A DNA stretch of 64,000 nucleotides from JAWKTT01 sp041398965 (GTDB lineage: Bacteria; Planctomycetota; Planctomycetia; Planctomycetales; Planctomycetaceae). The position numbers were made by a program, and so were the translations under genes. The stretch is from assembly GCA_041398965.1 (NCBI GenBank), contig JAWKTT010000003.1, positions 248,001 to 312,000 on the forward strand. The letters are read 5' to 3'. Positions 18,336 through 28,517 of this stretch are shown in pieces (the first letter of the stretch is position 1; the number at the start of each line of letters is the position of its first letter). Below the pieces are notes generated by a model. The model made no database searches. It saw nothing but the letters and a program-made list of their open reading frames with translations, and was not told where the DNA came from.

Positions 18336-18998
18336 TCAAATCTCTTCTGCCTGTCGGAACCACTCGGCTATCGACAATTCAAAACCGGGGAGCAGTGTGC
18401 CGCCGGTGAGGGTCTGTTGTTCGGTCAATGTGACTTGTTCGTTCATCGAGGACCAGACCGTGACGGTGCGGGCGACCGGGTCGACAACCCAGATCAATTG
18501 CGTTCCCGACCCGAAGAGTTCTCGCTGCTTCCTTTCAATCTCTGCTGCAGTATTGTTCTTGCTTAAAACCTCGACCGCTAAGTCCGGTGCAAAGTCAGCA
18601 TAGGGGACGCGCTCCACCTTCCCAGTCGGAAACTTATCGTTCAAACAGACAGAGAAATCCGGAAGCCGAAAGTTACCGTCGACCAATTTGTACAAGGCTC
18701 CCGCAGTAAATCCCTTCCCGATTCGCTTGGACCATAAGTAGGTATGCAGAAAGGTCGCCAATACAGTCGTCAAGGAATCTTCTAAGTAGGACATGCCAGA
18801 CTTTTCGATCAGAGTGCCATCAATCAGTTCACACGGAATACCCCGTTCGATGTCGTTGTTCTGAAGCAAATCATCAACAGTCGCTGTCCCCGGCAACGGA
18901 TTCATGCGAATCCGATCGAGAGGCACTCCTCCCAGCTTTGCCACCAGATCCGCCACCGTCCGGTAAGACGGAGGCGACTGAATTAGTGATGGACTCAT
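18336..18998 (-). CDS. Uma2 family endonuclease-like protein (DUF820)
   Basis: 220 residues with the Uma2 (PD-(D/E)XK-fold) pattern: LPDFSV with Asp114, DLAVEVLS with Glu143, a following Arg/Lys-rich helix (EIERKQRELF), and LIWVVDP near the end. The family is often annotated as a restriction-endonuclease fold; real substrates are mostly unknown. ATG 18998 is chosen because GGGAGGGG lies just upstream; a GTG 18 bases further out would include that site in the protein. Uma2 genes are common, mobile-looking singletons in planctomycetes and cyanobacteria. Here one lies inside the glt locus. Confidence 0.8.
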   Translation of the reverse strand: MSPSLIQSPPSYRTVADLVAKLGGVPLDRIRMNPLPGTATVDDLLQNNDIERGIPCELIDGTLIEKSGMSYLEDSLTTVLATFLHTYLWSKRIGKGFTAGALYKLVDGNFRLPDFSVCLNDKFPTGKVERVPYADFAPDLAVEVLSKNNTAAEIERKQRELFGSGTQLIWVVDPVARTVTVWSSMNEQVTLTEQQTLTGGTLLPGFELSIAEWFRQAEEI

Positions 18999-19046
18999 CG
19001 TAACCCCTCCCTTCACTTCCGAGGCACCTTCATCGTTGCCCGTGAC

Positions 19047-19724
19047 TTACAAATCCTCGACTTGATCCGACTCCGCGAACTCCACATGAATGGACGACAC
19101 CTGTTGATCAATAACCCGCAACACCCGCCTAACGGCTGCCCCGTCAAAACCCACAGTCAGCCGCATTAAGTCGGTGACAATACCGTCATGCGACTTGAGG
19201 GTATAGCTTCCTTCAGAAAAATACTGCTTCTGCCTCCGAATACCCGGATGGATATAGGAGATCACATCGAAAATCTTCGTTCTTTCATAGAAGGGTCCGT
19301 GACGTCCCGGCTTAATCTCATCAATGGCTGCAAACTCCCATCCCCACTTCCAGTAACGAAGTCCCCGCTTATGTAACGTAAACTTCAGTCGACGCTCGGC
19401 ACGAACAAACATTCGATTGAGCAGATATGCCGCAGGCAACCACCCCCCTGCGGCAACTCCCAGTACAATGATACCATTCGGTCCAATGCCTCGAATTGCA
19501 TGATCCAGTAAGGTTAATCCAATACCGACAATCGTCGACAACAAGGCCCCGAGTAATATCGCGGCGATGAAATTGCTCGCCCTTCGCATCTCTGCGTCTG
19601 GACGAGTGCAGTCGAGAACCACCGGCCCATACAGCTGCTCCACCTGTTCATCGTTGACGATGTTGTCACGTGTTGATGACATGAGCGAAGTCGTCCGAGT
19701 TAATCTGCCGAAAACCTCTGCCAT
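19047..19724 (-). CDS. Membrane protein with two spans and a PH-like tail, function unknown
   Basis: 225 residues. Two hydrophobic segments (about 49-73 and 81-98) form a hairpin, followed by a ~115-residue cytoplasmic beta-rich domain containing LRYWKWGWEFAAIDEIKPG. The two spans plus a W-rich strand resemble small bacterial PH-like membrane proteins, but I cannot name a family. AGGA lies upstream of ATG 19724; ATG 19682 is possible. It separates the Uma2 gene (48 bases) from gltB (116 bases). Confidence 0.55.
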   Translation of the reverse strand: MAEVFGRLTRTTSLMSSTRDNIVNDEQVEQLYGPVVLDCTRPDAEMRRASNFIAAILLGALLSTIVGIGLTLLDHAIRGIGPNGIIVLGVAAGGWLPAAYLLNRMFVRAERRLKFTLHKRGLRYWKWGWEFAAIDEIKPGRHGPFYERTKIFDVISYIHPGIRRQKQYFSEGSYTLKSHDGIVTDLMRLTVGFDGAAVRRVLRVIDQQVSSIHVEFAESDQVEDL

Positions 19725-19840
19725 CGGTCCACTTTCCTAGGCATCTCTCCATAAACCAACACTGTCAATGAATTTGAACCACCCTCTCTTTCTATTCAGA
19801 ATCCGACCACACGACTCGAAGGTCAACTCCGAAACATTCG

Positions 19841-22800
19841 CTAGTGACTTTCTACCACTTCCGGTGCTTCTTCGCCAGCGGCCACCGCCATGGCCTCGGC
19901 TTTGAGTTCACTTAAAGCGCGCTTGTAGTCGCGGGGCATCACCTTCACAAACTTTGGCAGAGCCGTGTCCCAATTCTCGAGGATGTCCTTCGCCACACTT
20001 GAGGCTGTGTAAATTTGATGCTTCTCGATCAGTTCCTTGAGCTCAGCCACGTCGTCGATCTCTTCGACCGTTTCGAGATCGACCAACTCTGGATTGCAGT
20101 TCCGGTGAAATGTATCACGATCCTCAGCGTAGACGTAAGCGACTCCCCCGGACATCCCGGCGGCGAAGTTTCGTCCCGTCTCGCCGAGAATGACAACGCG
20201 GCCGCCGGTCATGTATTCCAACCCATGATCGCCACACCCTTCGACAACGGCCTTGGCACCCGAGTTTCTCACGCAGAATCTCTCTGCGGCAGTCCCTCGG
20301 AAGTACGCCTCGCCACTCGTGGCACCGTACAACGCAACGTTCCCGACGATGATATTTTTTGACGCGTCAAACGTGCTGCCATCGGGGGGATAGACGATCA
20401 GCTTCCCACCGGAAAGACCTTTTCCGGCATAGTCGTTCGCGTCGCCGATCACTTCGACCGTCACCCCGCTGACACCCCAAGCCAACACCGACTGGCCGGC
20501 GGAACCAAGGCAGCGAATTCGAATCGTATCCTCAGGCAGACCTTGAGGGCCCCACTTCTTTGACACCTCATGCGACAACGTCGTTCCGAATGCTCGGTCG
20601 ATGTTCTTAATGTCCATCGTCTGATGGTATCGCTCGGCTCGTTCGATCGCGTCACCGCAGTTCGGAATCAGAATCTGCTGATCGACGGTTTCATCCAGCC
20701 GATGGTTCTGCCGCGTCTGACAATAGGTTCCTGCGTTCGCATATTGACTGGTCGCCTTCGTTAATACAGAAGTTAGGTCAAGATGCTTTGCCTTCCAATG
20801 GGTCGTCTCTCGATCCCAATCAAGCATGTCCGCACGACCGACCATTTCGTTGATCGTTCGGAAGCCGAGCGATGCCATAATCTGGCGACAATCTTCCGCA
20901 ACCATAAATAGATAGTTAATCACCGCCTCGGGGGTACCGTTAAACTTCTTCCGCAACTCCGGGTCCTGCGTCGCGATTCCGACCGGACAAGTGTTGAGAT
21001 GACATTTCCGCATCATGATGCAGCCGAGCGTGATGAGCGGTGCCGTCGCGAAACCGAACTCCTCGGCCCCAAGCAGACAGGCAATCGCCATGTCTCGACC
21101 GGTCTTGATCTGGCCGTCGGTCTCGAGCTTCACCCGGCTGCGCAGGTCATTTTTCACCAGTGTTTGATGTGTCTCTGCGATCCCGAGTTCCCAAGGGAGA
21201 CCGGCATGCTTGATCGATGTCAACGGCGAAGCCCCGGTCCCGCCCCCGTCGCCGGAGATCAGAATCTTGTCGGCATGCCCCTTCGCCACCCCGGCAGCAA
21301 TCGTCCCAACCCCCACTTTCGAGACCAGTTTCACGCTGACGTTCGCCGACGGGTTAGCGTTCTTCAGGTCGAAGATTAACTGAGCTAAGTCTTCGATCGA
21401 ATAAATGTCGTGGTGCGGCGGCGGACTAATGAGCCCGACCCCCGGAGTCGCATGGCGGGTCGCAGCGATGATTTTGTCGACCTTATGGCCTGGAAGCTCG
21501 CCCCCTTCGCCCGGCTTCGCCCCTTGCGCCATCTTAATTTGTAGCTCATCAGCATTCGTCAAATACCATGACGTTACGCCAAATCGACCGCTCGCCACCT
21601 GCTTAATGGCAGACCGCTTACTATCACCATTCGCTAATGGCATAAAGCGTTCGGGGTCTTCGCCCCCTTCGCCGGTGTTGCTCTTACCCTTCAGGCGGTT
21701 CATGGCAATGGCCATCGTCTCGTGCGACTCGGCCGAGATCGAGCCGTAACTCATGGCTCCCGTGCAGAATCGTCGCACAAGCTCACTCGCAGGTTCCACC
21801 TCTTCAATCGGGACTGGCTTCCCGAGTTCCGTGCGGAACCGCATTAATCCACGAAGCGTCCCCTGGCGAGACTCCCCTTCATTCACCAGTTTGGCGAATC
21901 GCTGATAGGCGTTAGCATCGCCCGATCGAGCGGCCGCTTGGAGTTCGGCGATCGTAAACGGATTCCATCCGTGTTTTTCGCCGTTATGACGCCAGTGAAC
22001 CAGACCATCATTCGGCAACACTGGGAGACGTTGTGTCTCGGTGCGAGAGGGGAACCCGAGTTCGTGTCGACGGACATGCTCGTCAGCCAACACGCCAAAC
22101 GTAATCCCTTCAATGCGGCTCGATGTCCCACAGAAACACTCGTCGATAATCTCGGACGACAGGCCGACCGCCTCGAAGATCTGGGCCCCTTTGTAGGATG
22201 CTAACGTCGAAATGCCCATCTTCCCCATCACCTTGAGCATCCCCTTTTGGATCCCCTCGCGATAGGTTGCGACGATCTTTTCTTCCGTATAGTCATCCTT
22301 CAAGTGACCATGCCCACGTGCGTCTCGAATTGCTTCAAAGGCAAGATAGGGGTTAATCGCATCCGCACCGTAACCTGTCAAAAGACAGAAGTGATGCACC
22401 TCTCTCGCTTCACCCGACTCCAGAACGAGGCCGATGCGGGTCCGTAACTCCTTCTTAACTAAGTGATGATGCACTGCACCACAGGAAAGCAGTGACGAGA
22501 TCGGCACACGCGTTGCCGACGTCGCCCGATCGGAGAGCACGACAAAGCTATACCCATCCCGAATCGCCTGTTCGGCTTCATCACAGATGCGGCGAATAGC
22601 AGCTCGAAGTGCTGTCCCAAGCAGTTCTTCATCGGACTGGTCTGCGTGGCCGACCGGCTTCGGGAACGTGGCATCGATTGTCTTCGTACGGAACCCGCGA
22701 TAACCATCCAAGCCTTTGATCCCGGCACATTCCTCATCACTGATGACAGGATGGGGGACCCGCAGACGATGACACTGCGACTCGGAGGTATCGAGCAGAT

Positions 22801-24502
22801 TCCCTTCTGGCCCGATGAAGCATTCGAGGCTCATGATGACCTCTTCGCGAATCGAATCGATCGGCGGATTCGTCACCTGAGCGAAGAGTTGCTTGAAATA
22901 ATCGTAGAGCAAACGGGGCTTGTCGGAGAGGCAAGCTAATGAGGTATCGTCCCCCATCGAATAGAGAGGGTCCTTCTTGCTATTAATCAGCGGGAGCAGC
23001 ATAAACTGCATCGTCTCGGTCGTATAACCAAACGCCTGCATCTGTTCGAGTAGTTCGAGTCCTTGAATTCGCGGAATGGCCGGCTCGCTGTAGCCACTGA
23101 CCGCTTGTGTTAAGTGATCGACAACTTCTTCAAGTTCGACCTTCTGATTAGCGAGCCATTGCCCATAGGGGCGACGGGCGGCCACTTCGGCCTTCAAGTC
23201 TTCATCACGAACAAGTCGCCCTTGCTCGAAGTCGACGAGGAACATCTTACCTGGTTGCAGACGTCCCTTGTATTTTACATTCTTAGGGTCGATGTCTAAG
23301 ACGCCGACCTCGCTGGCCATGATGACCTTATCATCATGCGTCACATAGTATCGCGAAGGACGGAGTCCGTTGCGGTCAAGGCAGGCCCCGATGAAGTGAC
23401 CGTCGGTGAACGAAACGCTGGCCGGGCCGTCCCACGGTTCTTGTAGAGCCGAGAAATACTCGTAGAACGCCCGCTTTTCGGGGCTCATGTCCTGATGCTG
23501 CTGCCAAGCTTCGGGGATCATCATCATCGCCACTTCTTGCAGCGTGCGACCCGAGTGGTAGAGGAACTCCATCGCATTATCGAAGTTGCCGGAGTCGCTC
23601 CCTTCGTCTTCCACGACCGGCATTAACTTCTTCAGGTCGTCCCCCCAGAGCTCGGACGACATTGCTCCCTGCCGGGCCGACATCCAGTTGGCATTTCCGC
23701 AGACCGTATTAATTTCTCCGTTGTGAGCCATAAACCGCAACGGCTGGGCGCGGTCCCATGATGGGAAAGTATTTGTACTAAATCGGCTATGCACCATCGC
23801 CAGATGGGACTCGAAGTCGGGATCGGCGAGATCTGGGAAATAAGGAAGCATCTGTGCCGGGGTCAACATCCCCTTGTAGACGATGACTTTTGTGGAGAGC
23901 GAACAGATATAAAAGTGCAGACCGCTGGAACAGTCACCGCCACGAATGTCGTGCGAGGCGAGCTTGCGGATAATAAACAGCTGACGTTCAAACGCGGAGG
24001 AGTCCAGACCGTCGGCTGCTCCGATAAAGAGCATCTCCATGCGTGGTTCTGCGGCCCGGGCGGATGGGCCGATGTCAGCGATGTCTGGCTGTTGAGGCAC
24101 ATTGCGCCACCCGATCAGCTTCTGCCCTTGCATTGCAATCAGATCTTCAACGACCTTCTTATACTTGGCACGATGTGATTTCTCGGTCGGCAGAAAGACG
24201 ATTCCAGCAGCATACCGTCCCTGTTCCGGAAGGGTGACGTCGAGATCGCTCTTAGCGACCTTGCGAAGGAATTTGTCGGGGAGACCGACAAGCATTCCGG
24301 CTCCATCGCCCGTATTCGATTCACATCCACACGCTCCGCGGTGCGTCATTCGCCGCAGGATGCAATCGGCATCGAGTACGATCTGATGCGAAGGTTTCCC
24401 TTGAATCTGTGCAACAAACCCCACGCCGCACGAGTCCTTCTCGTTGGCAGGATCGTAAAGGCCGTGGGCCGTTGGAAACTGTGTTAGTCCATTCATGATC
24501 AT
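19841..24502 (-). CDS. gltB: Glutamate synthase [NADPH] large subunit
   Basis: 1553 residues, normal for bacterial GltB. Cys25 in DSCGVGF is the class II glutaminase nucleophile exposed after removal of a propeptide. Glutamine amidotransferase domain at ~25-430, central domain to ~780, FMN-binding synthase domain at ~830-1200, [3Fe-4S] cysteines at Cys1161/1166/1171 (CIMMRKCHLNTC), and the GXGXG beta-helix at ~1270-1500. With GltD it converts 2-oxoglutarate plus glutamine to two glutamates. A LysR regulator lies directly upstream on the same strand, a common arrangement for controlling gltBD. Confidence 0.96.
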   Translation of the reverse strand: MIMNGLTQFPTAHGLYDPANEKDSCGVGFVAQIQGKPSHQIVLDADCILRRMTHRGACGCESNTGDGAGMLVGLPDKFLRKVAKSDLDVTLPEQGRYAAGIVFLPTEKSHRAKYKKVVEDLIAMQGQKLIGWRNVPQQPDIADIGPSARAAEPRMEMLFIGAADGLDSSAFERQLFIIRKLASHDIRGGDCSSGLHFYICSLSTKVIVYKGMLTPAQMLPYFPDLADPDFESHLAMVHSRFSTNTFPSWDRAQPLRFMAHNGEINTVCGNANWMSARQGAMSSELWGDDLKKLMPVVEDEGSDSGNFDNAMEFLYHSGRTLQEVAMMMIPEAWQQHQDMSPEKRAFYEYFSALQEPWDGPASVSFTDGHFIGACLDRNGLRPSRYYVTHDDKVIMASEVGVLDIDPKNVKYKGRLQPGKMFLVDFEQGRLVRDEDLKAEVAARRPYGQWLANQKVELEEVVDHLTQAVSGYSEPAIPRIQGLELLEQMQAFGYTTETMQFMLLPLINSKKDPLYSMGDDTSLACLSDKPRLLYDYFKQLFAQVTNPPIDSIREEVIMSLECFIGPEGNLLDTSESQCHRLRVPHPVISDEECAGIKGLDGYRGFRTKTIDATFPKPVGHADQSDEELLGTALRAAIRRICDEAEQAIRDGYSFVVLSDRATSATRVPISSLLSCGAVHHHLVKKELRTRIGLVLESGEAREVHHFCLLTGYGADAINPYLAFEAIRDARGHGHLKDDYTEEKIVATYREGIQKGMLKVMGKMGISTLASYKGAQIFEAVGLSSEIIDECFCGTSSRIEGITFGVLADEHVRRHELGFPSRTETQRLPVLPNDGLVHWRHNGEKHGWNPFTIAELQAAARSGDANAYQRFAKLVNEGESRQGTLRGLMRFRTELGKPVPIEEVEPASELVRRFCTGAMSYGSISAESHETMAIAMNRLKGKSNTGEGGEDPERFMPLANGDSKRSAIKQVASGRFGVTSWYLTNADELQIKMAQGAKPGEGGELPGHKVDKIIAATRHATPGVGLISPPPHHDIYSIEDLAQLIFDLKNANPSANVSVKLVSKVGVGTIAAGVAKGHADKILISGDGGGTGASPLTSIKHAGLPWELGIAETHQTLVKNDLRSRVKLETDGQIKTGRDMAIACLLGAEEFGFATAPLITLGCIMMRKCHLNTCPVGIATQDPELRKKFNGTPEAVINYLFMVAEDCRQIMASLGFRTINEMVGRADMLDWDRETTHWKAKHLDLTSVLTKATSQYANAGTYCQTRQNHRLDETVDQQILIPNCGDAIERAERYHQTMDIKNIDRAFGTTLSHEVSKKWGPQGLPEDTIRIRCLGSAGQSVLAWGVSGVTVEVIGDANDYAGKGLSGGKLIVYPPDGSTFDASKNIIVGNVALYGATSGEAYFRGTAAERFCVRNSGAKAVVEGCGDHGLEYMTGGRVVILGETGRNFAAGMSGGVAYVYAEDRDTFHRNCNPELVDLETVEEIDDVAELKELIEKHQIYTASSVAKDILENWDTALPKFVKVMPRDYKRALSELKAEAMAVAAGEEAPEVVESH

Positions 24503-24690
24503 TACCCTTAAGTTCGCTGAACCCCTGATAGTTTTCGGCCATCCCTCAGAATGAAGAACGAGGCGACCATCAGGAGAAGACTTAATTTGTCACTGAAAAA
24601 TGTTGGTTATGTTTCAAGCAGCCTCTGGGCCATCGTCGTCAGGTGAGCTGTCGATTCCCGATGAAGCGCAAACTCGGTGTTGTTAAAACC

Positions 24691-25635
24691 TCAGGGAACT
24701 GCTGCTTCCACAAGGATTTGGTTAGAACTTGATGCAGGAAGAACAGGCTCACTTTGCGGAGATTCGTGAAGCAGTTCGATAAATCGTTCTGCCGCAGTCG
24801 ACAAATGCTTCTGGCGTTTATGGACGATCCCCATCGGGCGATGAAAGCTAACATCACTCAGGGAGATCGCCTTGAGGCTGCCGTATTCGAGTTCGCGGAG
24901 GACAGTCTCGAGAGGCAACATCGAGATTCCCAATCCAATTTCGACGGCCCGTTTGATGTTCTCGATGTTATTAAACTGGTGAACGACGTTGACAGAAATC
25001 CGATGCTTCCTCAGGAGTCGATCGGTCGCCCGTCGAATCGTTAAATCGGCGGTAAAGGCGATGAATGCCTCTCCTTCAATTTGCTCAAGGATGACTGAAA
25101 CCTGTTCCGACAGGCGATGTTCCGGGGGAACAACCAAGACCATTTCCTGCTCAATCCAGTCGATGCATCCGATGTCGCCGCCATCTTTGGGGAACGAGAC
25201 GATTCCCAGATCTGCTTCGTCTCGTTGGATGCGGGCGTAGACTTCGTCCGGCTGAGCGTAGTCCAGCGTGAGTTCGACGTGGGGAAACTGCTCACGGTAG
25301 CGGTTGATATAAGTCTGCATCTGCAGGAGACCGACGGAATAGATCGACACGACCCGCAGACGCCCGGTCACCCGCCCCCCCAGCGAGTGGACTTCGTCGG
25401 CGGCAGCTCGGAACTCGTCGATGAGACGACTGCAGCGCTCGTAGTAGAGATGCCCGGCAGGGGTCAACTCGAATGGTCGCTTGGAACGGTCAATCAGCTG
25501 GGCCCCAAGACGTTCTTCCAAGTGATGCAGTGCCTGACTAACCGCAGGCTGTGACAAATTGCGAGCCGCCGCCGCTTTCGAGAAGCTACGGTGCGCAACG
25601 ATATCGCAGAAGAGTTCGACATTTCGCAATGGCAT
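24691..25635 (-). CDS. LysR family transcriptional regulator
   Basis: 314 residues, the typical LysR length. The helix-turn-helix is at the N-terminus (VELFCDIVAHRSFSKAAAAR, then LSQPAVSQALHHLEERLGAQL), followed by a periplasmic-binding-like effector domain. ATG 25635 (MPLRNVELF) is chosen because family homology starts there; an upstream frame to 25827 adds 64 residues without family character. It lies 188 bases upstream of gltB on the same strand, so control of gltB in the manner of GltC or CbbR-type regulators is likely but inferred. Confidence 0.9.
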   Translation of the reverse strand: MPLRNVELFCDIVAHRSFSKAAAARNLSQPAVSQALHHLEERLGAQLIDRSKRPFELTPAGHLYYERCSRLIDEFRAAADEVHSLGGRVTGRLRVVSIYSVGLLQMQTYINRYREQFPHVELTLDYAQPDEVYARIQRDEADLGIVSFPKDGGDIGCIDWIEQEMVLVVPPEHRLSEQVSVILEQIEGEAFIAFTADLTIRRATDRLLRKHRISVNVVHQFNNIENIKRAVEIGLGISMLPLETVLRELEYGSLKAISLSDVSFHRPMGIVHKRQKHLSTAAERFIELLHESPQSEPVLPASSSNQILVEAAVP

Positions 25636-26000
25636 CGACGACGTACTCCTCGATAGCCGTCTCATGCACAACTTGGCATGGCCTTGGGCTTCATCGATTC
25701 TTAAAGCGGATTTTGCAACCAAATCTCCATAACGAAGATGAATGCCGATGGTACGCGGGGCATAGACCGTCGTCAAGAGTTCGCCTCGGCTGTAATCGGG
25801 AAACCTGGGAAATCGGAACGGTTTCAACGATTTCCCTGGCCTCGACGCCGGGATGTCAATACGGGAGAGGGACGTAACATGCTTTATAGTCGTCAGTTAT
25901 GGAGACTCTAGAAAACTTGCGTGTCATGACGACACGGTGTCAGTCGGGCATGTCTTGAGGGGCATGGTGGCAGATGTGAGCGTTTCCCTGGAGGATGTTG
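25636..26000. other. Divergent intergenic region between LysR and DUF420 genes
   Basis: No gene is recognised. Both flanking genes are transcribed away from it, so promoters for both are expected here. LysR proteins often bind such regions. Confidence 0.4.
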
Positions 26001-26573
26001 ATGCCGACAGGAGTTCGTGAGGAAATCGGTGGTGACTCTGTTCGCCAGACGGGGTTGCACCGCTATACTCTCGCCATGAAACAGGGATTCCTTGGCAACG
26101 ATACGACGTTCATGCTCGACTTTGTCGTCTGTGCATTGGTCGTGGTTGTCCCCTTGGTACTGTTCAGCCTGTATCAGGTGAAGGTGCGTCACAACTATCA
26201 CCTGCACAAGAAGTTGCAGGTACTCCTCGGCCTTGTCCTGCTCTTTGCGGTGACCGCTTTCGAGGTCGATGTGCAGCTCGTTCATGGGGGGTGGGAGCAG
26301 ATCGTCAACAAGCCGGGACAACCTCCGCGACTCACCGACGAAGGCTTGGCGAGCGTGCGTCAGGTGCTCTGGATTCATCTGGTATTCGCCATTACGACAC
26401 CGTTTCTGTGGGTGTTGACGATGTATCTTGCCCTGAAACGCTTTCCTTCGCCGCCGTTGCCGGGGGAGCATAGTATCGCTCACAAGCGACTCGGTTGGTT
26501 GGCAACGCTCGATTTGGTGGCGACATCAATCACCGGTCTGTGGTTTTACTGGGTCGCCTTCGTTCGACAGTAG
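26001..26573 (+). CDS. DUF420 family membrane protein
   Basis: 190 residues with four hydrophobic spans. The DUF420 pattern is clear: SLYQVKVRHNYHLHKKLQV, a second-span FEVDVQLVHGG, IHLVFAITTPFLWVLTMY, and HKRLGWLATLDLVATSITG near the end, with conserved His residues that might bind haem or metal. Members often sit near cytochrome oxidase genes, but none is here. TGGAGG before ATG 26001 supports that start. ATG 26076, closer to the first span, is preceded by a TATACT box at 26062-26067 and is an alternative. Confidence 0.75.
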   Translation: MPTGVREEIGGDSVRQTGLHRYTLAMKQGFLGNDTTFMLDFVVCALVVVVPLVLFSLYQVKVRHNYHLHKKLQVLLGLVLLFAVTAFEVDVQLVHGGWEQIVNKPGQPPRLTDEGLASVRQVLWIHLVFAITTPFLWVLTMYLALKRFPSPPLPGEHSIAHKRLGWLATLDLVATSITGLWFYWVAFVRQ

Positions 26574-26680
26574 GTGCTTCCCGGCTTGCAATACAGTGGC
26601 ATTGGGTCATGCTTTGCACTTCCTTTGGTTGATGCGTGTGGACTGCGGTCTGCGCGAGTGTCCCTTTGCCGGAGTGCTCG

Positions 26681-28471
26681 ATGGATTCTGCGACGACAAC
26701 CGTACTGATCATTCTGGCTGGAGTGGCTGTCGTCGTGGGCGGCGTCCTCTGGTTCAGACTCCATGCATTTCTCGCGTTGATCTTGGCTGCTCTCGTCGTG
26801 GCTGGGCTGACGCCTCAGTCGACCTATGAGAGTTACGAAGTCGAATCAGCCGCACTGGCAAAGATTCAAGACCCTCTCCGCGATGTCGTGGGTGGCGAGG
26901 TTGTCATCGACACGAAGAATGGAAAACCCAAGGTGGCGACAAACCCCGTGCCGGGCGAGAACGTGTCTCCCCCGACGAGTGTTGCAACCGGTGTCCCAGT
27001 GGTTCCGAAAGAGGGACTTCAACTGGGGGCAAGGTTGCTGCTGGTTCGACGATCGCAAGAGTCGGGTCGTTACGAGCCAATCGCGACCTTTGCTGTCACT
27101 CGACTGGTCCCCTCGAAGGACGGTCAACGAGAACTCGCCCATTTGCGTGCCGTGGGTGACTTTGATTTCGGACAGGTTCAGACGGGGGACTGTCTCATTG
27201 ATGCTGTCACGTTTAAGAATGCCCGCAAGAAACGGACGGCGACGATCGGGAGTCGCGTTTCTGCGGGGTTCGGAAGTACGTGTGCGAGCATCGGCATCTT
27301 GATCGCTCTTGCCAGTGTCATTGGCAAATGTCTGCTCGACAGTGGGGCGGCAGACCGAATCGTCCGGACGATGCTGCGATGGTTCGGCGAAGCAGGGGCA
27401 CCGGCCGCGTTCGTTATCAGCGGGTTCCTGCTCGGGATTCCGGTCTTCTTTGATACGGTGTTCTATCTGATGATTCCACTCGGCAAGGCGATGCAACTTC
27501 GGACCGAGCGAAACTATCTCTTCTATGTCTTAGCAATCGTGTGCGGCGGGACAATGGCTCACTCGCTGGTCCCCCCGACACCAGGGCCGCTGTTCGTGGC
27601 CGAGGCCCTCGGGGTCAACATGGGGACAATGATCTTGGCGGGGGGATTCGTCGGGATGGTGACGGCAACCTTTGGCTACTTCTATGCTCGCTGGGCGAAT
27701 CGTCATAATGTCTTGCCGTTGCGGGAAACTCCCGACTTTACGCTCGCCGAGATCGAAGCGGCTGCTCGAGTCGACGAATCGGAGTTGCCCCCCTTTTGGT
27801 TCTCGCTGCTCCCGGTGCTGCTCCCGGTTGTGTTGATCGCCGGGCTGACCATTATGAAACGGATGAGCCTGTGGGGGACGATGTCGGCCGAGGTGAAGAT
27901 GGTGTTTGAAACACTTGGTGACAAGAACATCGCCCTGTTGATTGCGACCCTCTGTGCCCTGGCGACGCTGATCGTTTATCGACGTCAGTCGCTCGCGTCA
28001 CTGGGAGACTCGATCCAGAAGGCCCTTGCTGGCGGAGGGGTGATTATTTTGATCACTGCCGCTGGGGGAGCTTTTGGCGAAGTGCTTCGACAGACCGGCG
28101 TGGCCTCGCAAATGGGGGAGCTGAAAGAGTCCTCTCCCCTGTTTCTCTGCACAGCGGCGTTCTTCATCACGACCGCGATCCGCACCGCGCAGGGGTCTGC
28201 GACGGTGGCGATGATTACTTCGGTCGGCATTCTCGGCGGACTGGTGGCCGATGGTCAGTTGACGTTTCATCCAGTCTATCTGGCACTGGCAATCGGGTGT
28301 GGTTCAAAACCTGTCGCCTGGATGAACGACAGCGGCTTCTGGGTGATCACCCGGATGAGCGGGATGACCGAACGGGAAGGGTTGAAGTACGTCACCCCCA
28401 TGACCGCCAGCATGGGCCTAGTCGGCCTCCTCACCGTCCTCGCCGGCGTCACCCTCTTCCCCACTCTGTAA
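26681..28471 (+). CDS. GntP family permease with large hydrophilic insert
   Basis: 596 residues against about 440-450 for ordinary GntP gluconate/H+ symporters. The first spans (about 6-40) are followed by a ~130-residue soluble segment (about 45-175) rich in V, P and charged residues, and then the usual membrane core starting at about 185. Core features include GFLLGIPVFFDTVFYLMIPL and THSLVPPTPGPL-like sequence (AHSLVPPTPGP), plus IRTAQGSATVAMIT. It probably imports a sugar acid or similar organic acid. ATG 26681 has GGAGTG upstream. The insert is the odd feature. Confidence 0.85.
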   Translation: MDSATTTVLIILAGVAVVVGGVLWFRLHAFLALILAALVVAGLTPQSTYESYEVESAALAKIQDPLRDVVGGEVVIDTKNGKPKVATNPVPGENVSPPTSVATGVPVVPKEGLQLGARLLLVRRSQESGRYEPIATFAVTRLVPSKDGQRELAHLRAVGDFDFGQVQTGDCLIDAVTFKNARKKRTATIGSRVSAGFGSTCASIGILIALASVIGKCLLDSGAADRIVRTMLRWFGEAGAPAAFVISGFLLGIPVFFDTVFYLMIPLGKAMQLRTERNYLFYVLAIVCGGTMAHSLVPPTPGPLFVAEALGVNMGTMILAGGFVGMVTATFGYFYARWANRHNVLPLRETPDFTLAEIEAAARVDESELPPFWFSLLPVLLPVVLIAGLTIMKRMSLWGTMSAEVKMVFETLGDKNIALLIATLCALATLIVYRRQSLASLGDSIQKALAGGGVIILITAAGGAFGEVLRQTGVASQMGELKESSPLFLCTAAFFITTAIRTAQGSATVAMITSVGILGGLVADGQLTFHPVYLALAIGCGSKPVAWMNDSGFWVITRMSGMTEREGLKYVTPMTASMGLVGLLTVLAGVTLFPTL

Positions 28472-28517
28472 GCTGGCAACTCATCGTTCTAAAACTGATG
28501 GATTCTGTGTCACCGAC

